DNA of 44,006 nucleotides from a virus, in the IMG/VR virus record IMGVR_UViG_3300018424_000047, positions 1 to 44,006 of that record, one strand, 5' to 3'. This document shows positions 42,976 through 44,006 of this stretch, piece after piece. Every line of letters starts with the position of its first letter. Within the stretch, counting starts at the first letter, position 1. The position numbers and the translations under genes were made by a program. The notes beneath the pieces were generated by a model that was not told the DNA's origin, did not search any database, and worked only from the letters and a program-made list of their open reading frames with translations.

Positions 42976-43004
42976 ATAATACGTCCAAAAAGGGGATCTG
43001 TCAA
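42976..43004 (-). promoter_or_regulatory. Early promoter cassette 2
   Basis: On the minus strand TTGACA (42999-43004), 17-base spacer, TATTAT (42976-42981) followed by AATAATAC and AAAAAGGAGCGA before ATG 42945. The -35 overlaps the stop codon of the upstream 50-residue gene. Confidence 0.82.
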
Positions 43005-43153
43005 CCCCTAAATTGCTCCGTCCAAGCCTTGAATACTTCGTATGATTCAGCCTTGGAAAGTCCAAACTCTTCACGCAATACTGCCGGCGCACCAAACATA
43101 TTGATCGAACCCGTTTCACGCAACTCATCCAGAAATTTGAAATACTGTTCCAT
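43001..43153 (-). CDS. 50-residue protein with NMFGA motif
   Basis: A short minus-strand ORF: MEQYFKFLDELRETGSINMF, then GAPAVLREEFGLSKAESYEV and FKAWTEQFRG. The F-L-D-x-L-R-x-x-G-x-x-N-M-F-G-A pattern followed by a helix with F-x-L-S-x-x-E-A/S is a recurrent small-protein family in tailed phages, of unknown function to me. The ATG lies one base after the stop of the upstream gene's TAAG junction. Its stop codon (TGA) is part of the next promoter's TTGACA. Confidence 0.82.
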   Translation of the reverse strand: MEQYFKFLDELRETGSINMFGAPAVLREEFGLSKAESYEVFKAWTEQFRG

Positions 43154-43154
43154 C

Positions 43155-43364
43155 TTACACCCCCTGTAGAATTGATCGTTCCCAGTTGGCTCTACGCTCT
43201 GCCTTAGCCGCGTCAGCCTCGTCTGCTGAACGAAATACTCTACGCTCTACTGGTTGTTGTGAGCAAAATATTTTGAATAAGATCTCACGGTCCACATCAT
43301 CGAACACATTAAGCATTGATGTGAGTCGATCTGTTTGAGTTTGATCTAAATGTAAATGTGTCAT
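43155..43364 (-). CDS. Small helical phage protein
   Basis: A 69-residue protein: MTHLHLDQTQTDRLTSMLNV, FDDVDREILFKIFCSQQPVE, then RRVFRSADEADAAKAERRAN and WERSILQGV. The second half is a strongly charged helix rich in Arg and Glu. It has no membrane segment. ATG 43364 follows GCAGGAGCGACC, the third copy of the shared ribosome-site cassette. The next gene starts one base after the stop. Confidence 0.78.
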   Translation of the reverse strand: MTHLHLDQTQTDRLTSMLNVFDDVDREILFKIFCSQQPVERRVFRSADEADAAKAERRANWERSILQGV

Positions 43365-43394
43365 GGTCGCTCCTGCTTTTTTATTATTACTTAC

Positions 43395-43423
43395 AGTATA
43401 CAGTCATTTTGGACGGCTGTCAA
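43395..43423 (-). promoter_or_regulatory. Early promoter cassette 3
   Basis: On the minus strand TTGACA (43418-43423), 17-base spacer, TATACT (43395-43400), followed by GTAAGTAATAATA and AGGAGCGACC before ATG 43364. The -35 begins four bases after the stop of the 25-residue peptide gene. Confidence 0.85.
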
Positions 43424-43426
43424 CCA

Positions 43427-43504
43427 CTATCGGCCCATGAGGACCAACAGTATGTAGAGGGCACAGGGTAGGAATACCCATGCACCAATTGTGAGTATTT
43501 GCAT
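43427..43504 (-). CDS. 25-residue membrane peptide
   Basis: A very short ORF from ATG 43504: MQILTIGAWVFLPCALYILL, then VLMGR. Nearly the whole peptide is one membrane helix with a C-terminal Arg. The ribosome site is weak, which lowers confidence, but packing between a gene and a perfect promoter and the G-A-W-x-x-x-P pattern seen in other tiny phage membrane peptides support it. Confidence 0.52.
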   Translation of the reverse strand: MQILTIGAWVFLPCALYILLVLMGR

Positions 43505-43515
43505 GATGCTGTCCA

Positions 43516-43716
43516 CTATTGGTTCTCCATCATCTGCAATTTGTCAACCATCTTGAAGAACTGATCAAACATCTCATCGTTCTTGTCCTCGCCCTTGGGG
43601 ATGCAGATTGCCTTGGAATCCTGTGCCTTCACCTCTTCCAGGGCCTGCCTGCACACATCCTCTGTGGGATACGTGATCTGTAGGTTCAGAGCCGCCGCTA
43701 TGAGAATGAACTTCAT
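43516..43716 (-). CDS. Small secreted phage protein
   Basis: A 66-residue protein with a short hydrophobic start MKFILIAAALNLQITYP, compatible with a signal peptide. A polar part follows with two Cys (EDVCRQALEEVKAQDSKAIC) and a C-terminal helix DEMFDQFFKMVDKLQMMENQ. ATG 43716 is chosen because GGGAGGTGG lies upstream; longer in-frame readings begin inside the previous gene. The start shares a base with the upstream stop (TAATG). Confidence 0.73.
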   Translation of the reverse strand: MKFILIAAALNLQITYPTEDVCRQALEEVKAQDSKAICIPKGEDKNDEMFDQFFKMVDKLQMMENQ

Positions 43717-44006
43717 TACGCCACCTCCCTTTCCTTGTAGGGCACTCTCTTGGTGCCCGTTTGTGGAGATACCCTGTGGGCACACTCCAACTTGAAATTA
43801 CGATATTCCTCGTCGTCCTCCTCCAGAGAAGCCAACCATTGCTCCTCGGTCTCCCACTGGATTGGAAACTCCTTCCAGCCTAGGCCGTTGTCCGAGAACG
43901 CCGCCATTACGAACGCAACCGCATCCTGCACACGGTCCAACCCACTAACGATGTAGGTGTCGCCACCCTTCATCTTCCAATAGTGGTTGTTAGAAGAAAA
44001 CTTACC
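43716..44006 (-). CDS. Small acidic phage protein, 5' end outside window
   Basis: The frame is open to the right window edge; ATG 43973 is the first in-window start but eleven sense codons precede it and look coherent (SSNNHYWKMKGGDTY), so the gene probably starts outside. Features are TYIVSGLDRVQDAVAFVMAA, KEFPIQWETEEQWLASLEED and a basic tail KRVPYKEREVA. It is acidic in the middle. Function unknown. GC content is clearly higher than in the replication genes. Confidence 0.7.
   Translation of the reverse strand, partial: GKFSSNNHYWKMKGGDTYIVSGLDRVQDAVAFVMAAFSDNGLGWKEFPIQWETEEQWLASLEEDDEEYRNFKLECAHRVSPQTGTKRVPYKEREVA

Noticed and set aside
43574-43783. Second minus-strand ORF overlapping the 43516 gene
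   Set aside because: Arg/Gly/His-rich alternative frame without a ribosome site; the 43516-43716 frame has both ribosome site and signal-peptide-like start.
1-44006. CRISPR array, integrase/attachment site or insertion sequence
   Set aside because: No regularly spaced repeat array, recombinase, transposase or terminal inverted repeats are visible.
1-44006. Photosynthesis or phosphate-starvation auxiliary genes that would fix a cyanobacterial host
   Set aside because: None seen in this window, so the host group stays open.

Overview
The window reads as part of an AT-rich marine T4-like myovirus genome, of the kind that infects picocyanobacteria or SAR11-type bacteria. The evidence is the set of T4 replication and recombination proteins in order (gp32-like single-strand DNA-binding protein, UvsX, UvsW, a gp61-like primase, a gp41-like helicase). 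These are joined by many small proteins of the marine T4-like type and by ATAAATA late-promoter motifs. The host cannot be fixed from sequence alone. Both window edges cut through open reading frames.

Layout. 1-1024: end of an acidic protein, then a self-contained unit: a pseudoknot-capable RNA, a 23-codon PqqA-like peptide and a strong terminator. 1059-3976: gp32-like gene under a perfect sigma70-type promoter, uvsX and two small conserved genes. 3973-14398: a first accessory block for glycan and small-molecule chemistry, with an APS-kinase-like and a sulfotransferase-like protein, a GT29 (sialyltransferase-like) enzyme, a nucleotidyltransferase-cupin fusion, several glycosyltransferases and five diverged copies of one GT-B-like family. 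14430-18094: uvsW and neighbours. 18131-24963: a second glycan block with cupin, GT-A enzymes, FkbM and other methyltransferases, a hexapeptide acyltransferase, a fused nucleotidyltransferase/APH-like kinase and a HAD phosphatase. 23999-36181: replication genes mixed with six 2-oxoglutarate/Fe(II) oxygenase-like genes, a zinc-finger protein, a miniature DnaE-like protein, primase and helicase. 36206-39627: polymerase-beta-like nucleotidyltransferase, a second carbamoyltransferase, a lipoprotein and a tRNA-Arg with the unusual anticodon GCG. 39640-44006: after a large hairpin the coding strand flips to minus and GC content rises. This part is a run of very small genes (25-129 codons), many lipoprotein-like or membrane-bound. 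Several sit behind near-identical promoter/ribosome-site cassettes, which suggests an early host-takeover region.

How it works together. The core genes form the recombination-dependent replication machinery. The accessory genes look like a programme for making activated sugars or sulfate donors and transferring, methylating, acylating, carbamoylating or hydroxylating targets, probably cell-surface or virion glycans; that target is inference. Promoters of both host (TTGACA/TATAAT) and T4-late (TATAAATA) type are visible. Several lie so close to the ATG that the transcripts should be leaderless.

Most interesting points: the PqqA-like peptide unit, the internally deleted DnaE-like protein, the cluster of GCGNAGC mini-hairpins near 40.5 kb, the leaderless promoter geometry, the repeated early promoter cassettes and the phage sulfation genes.
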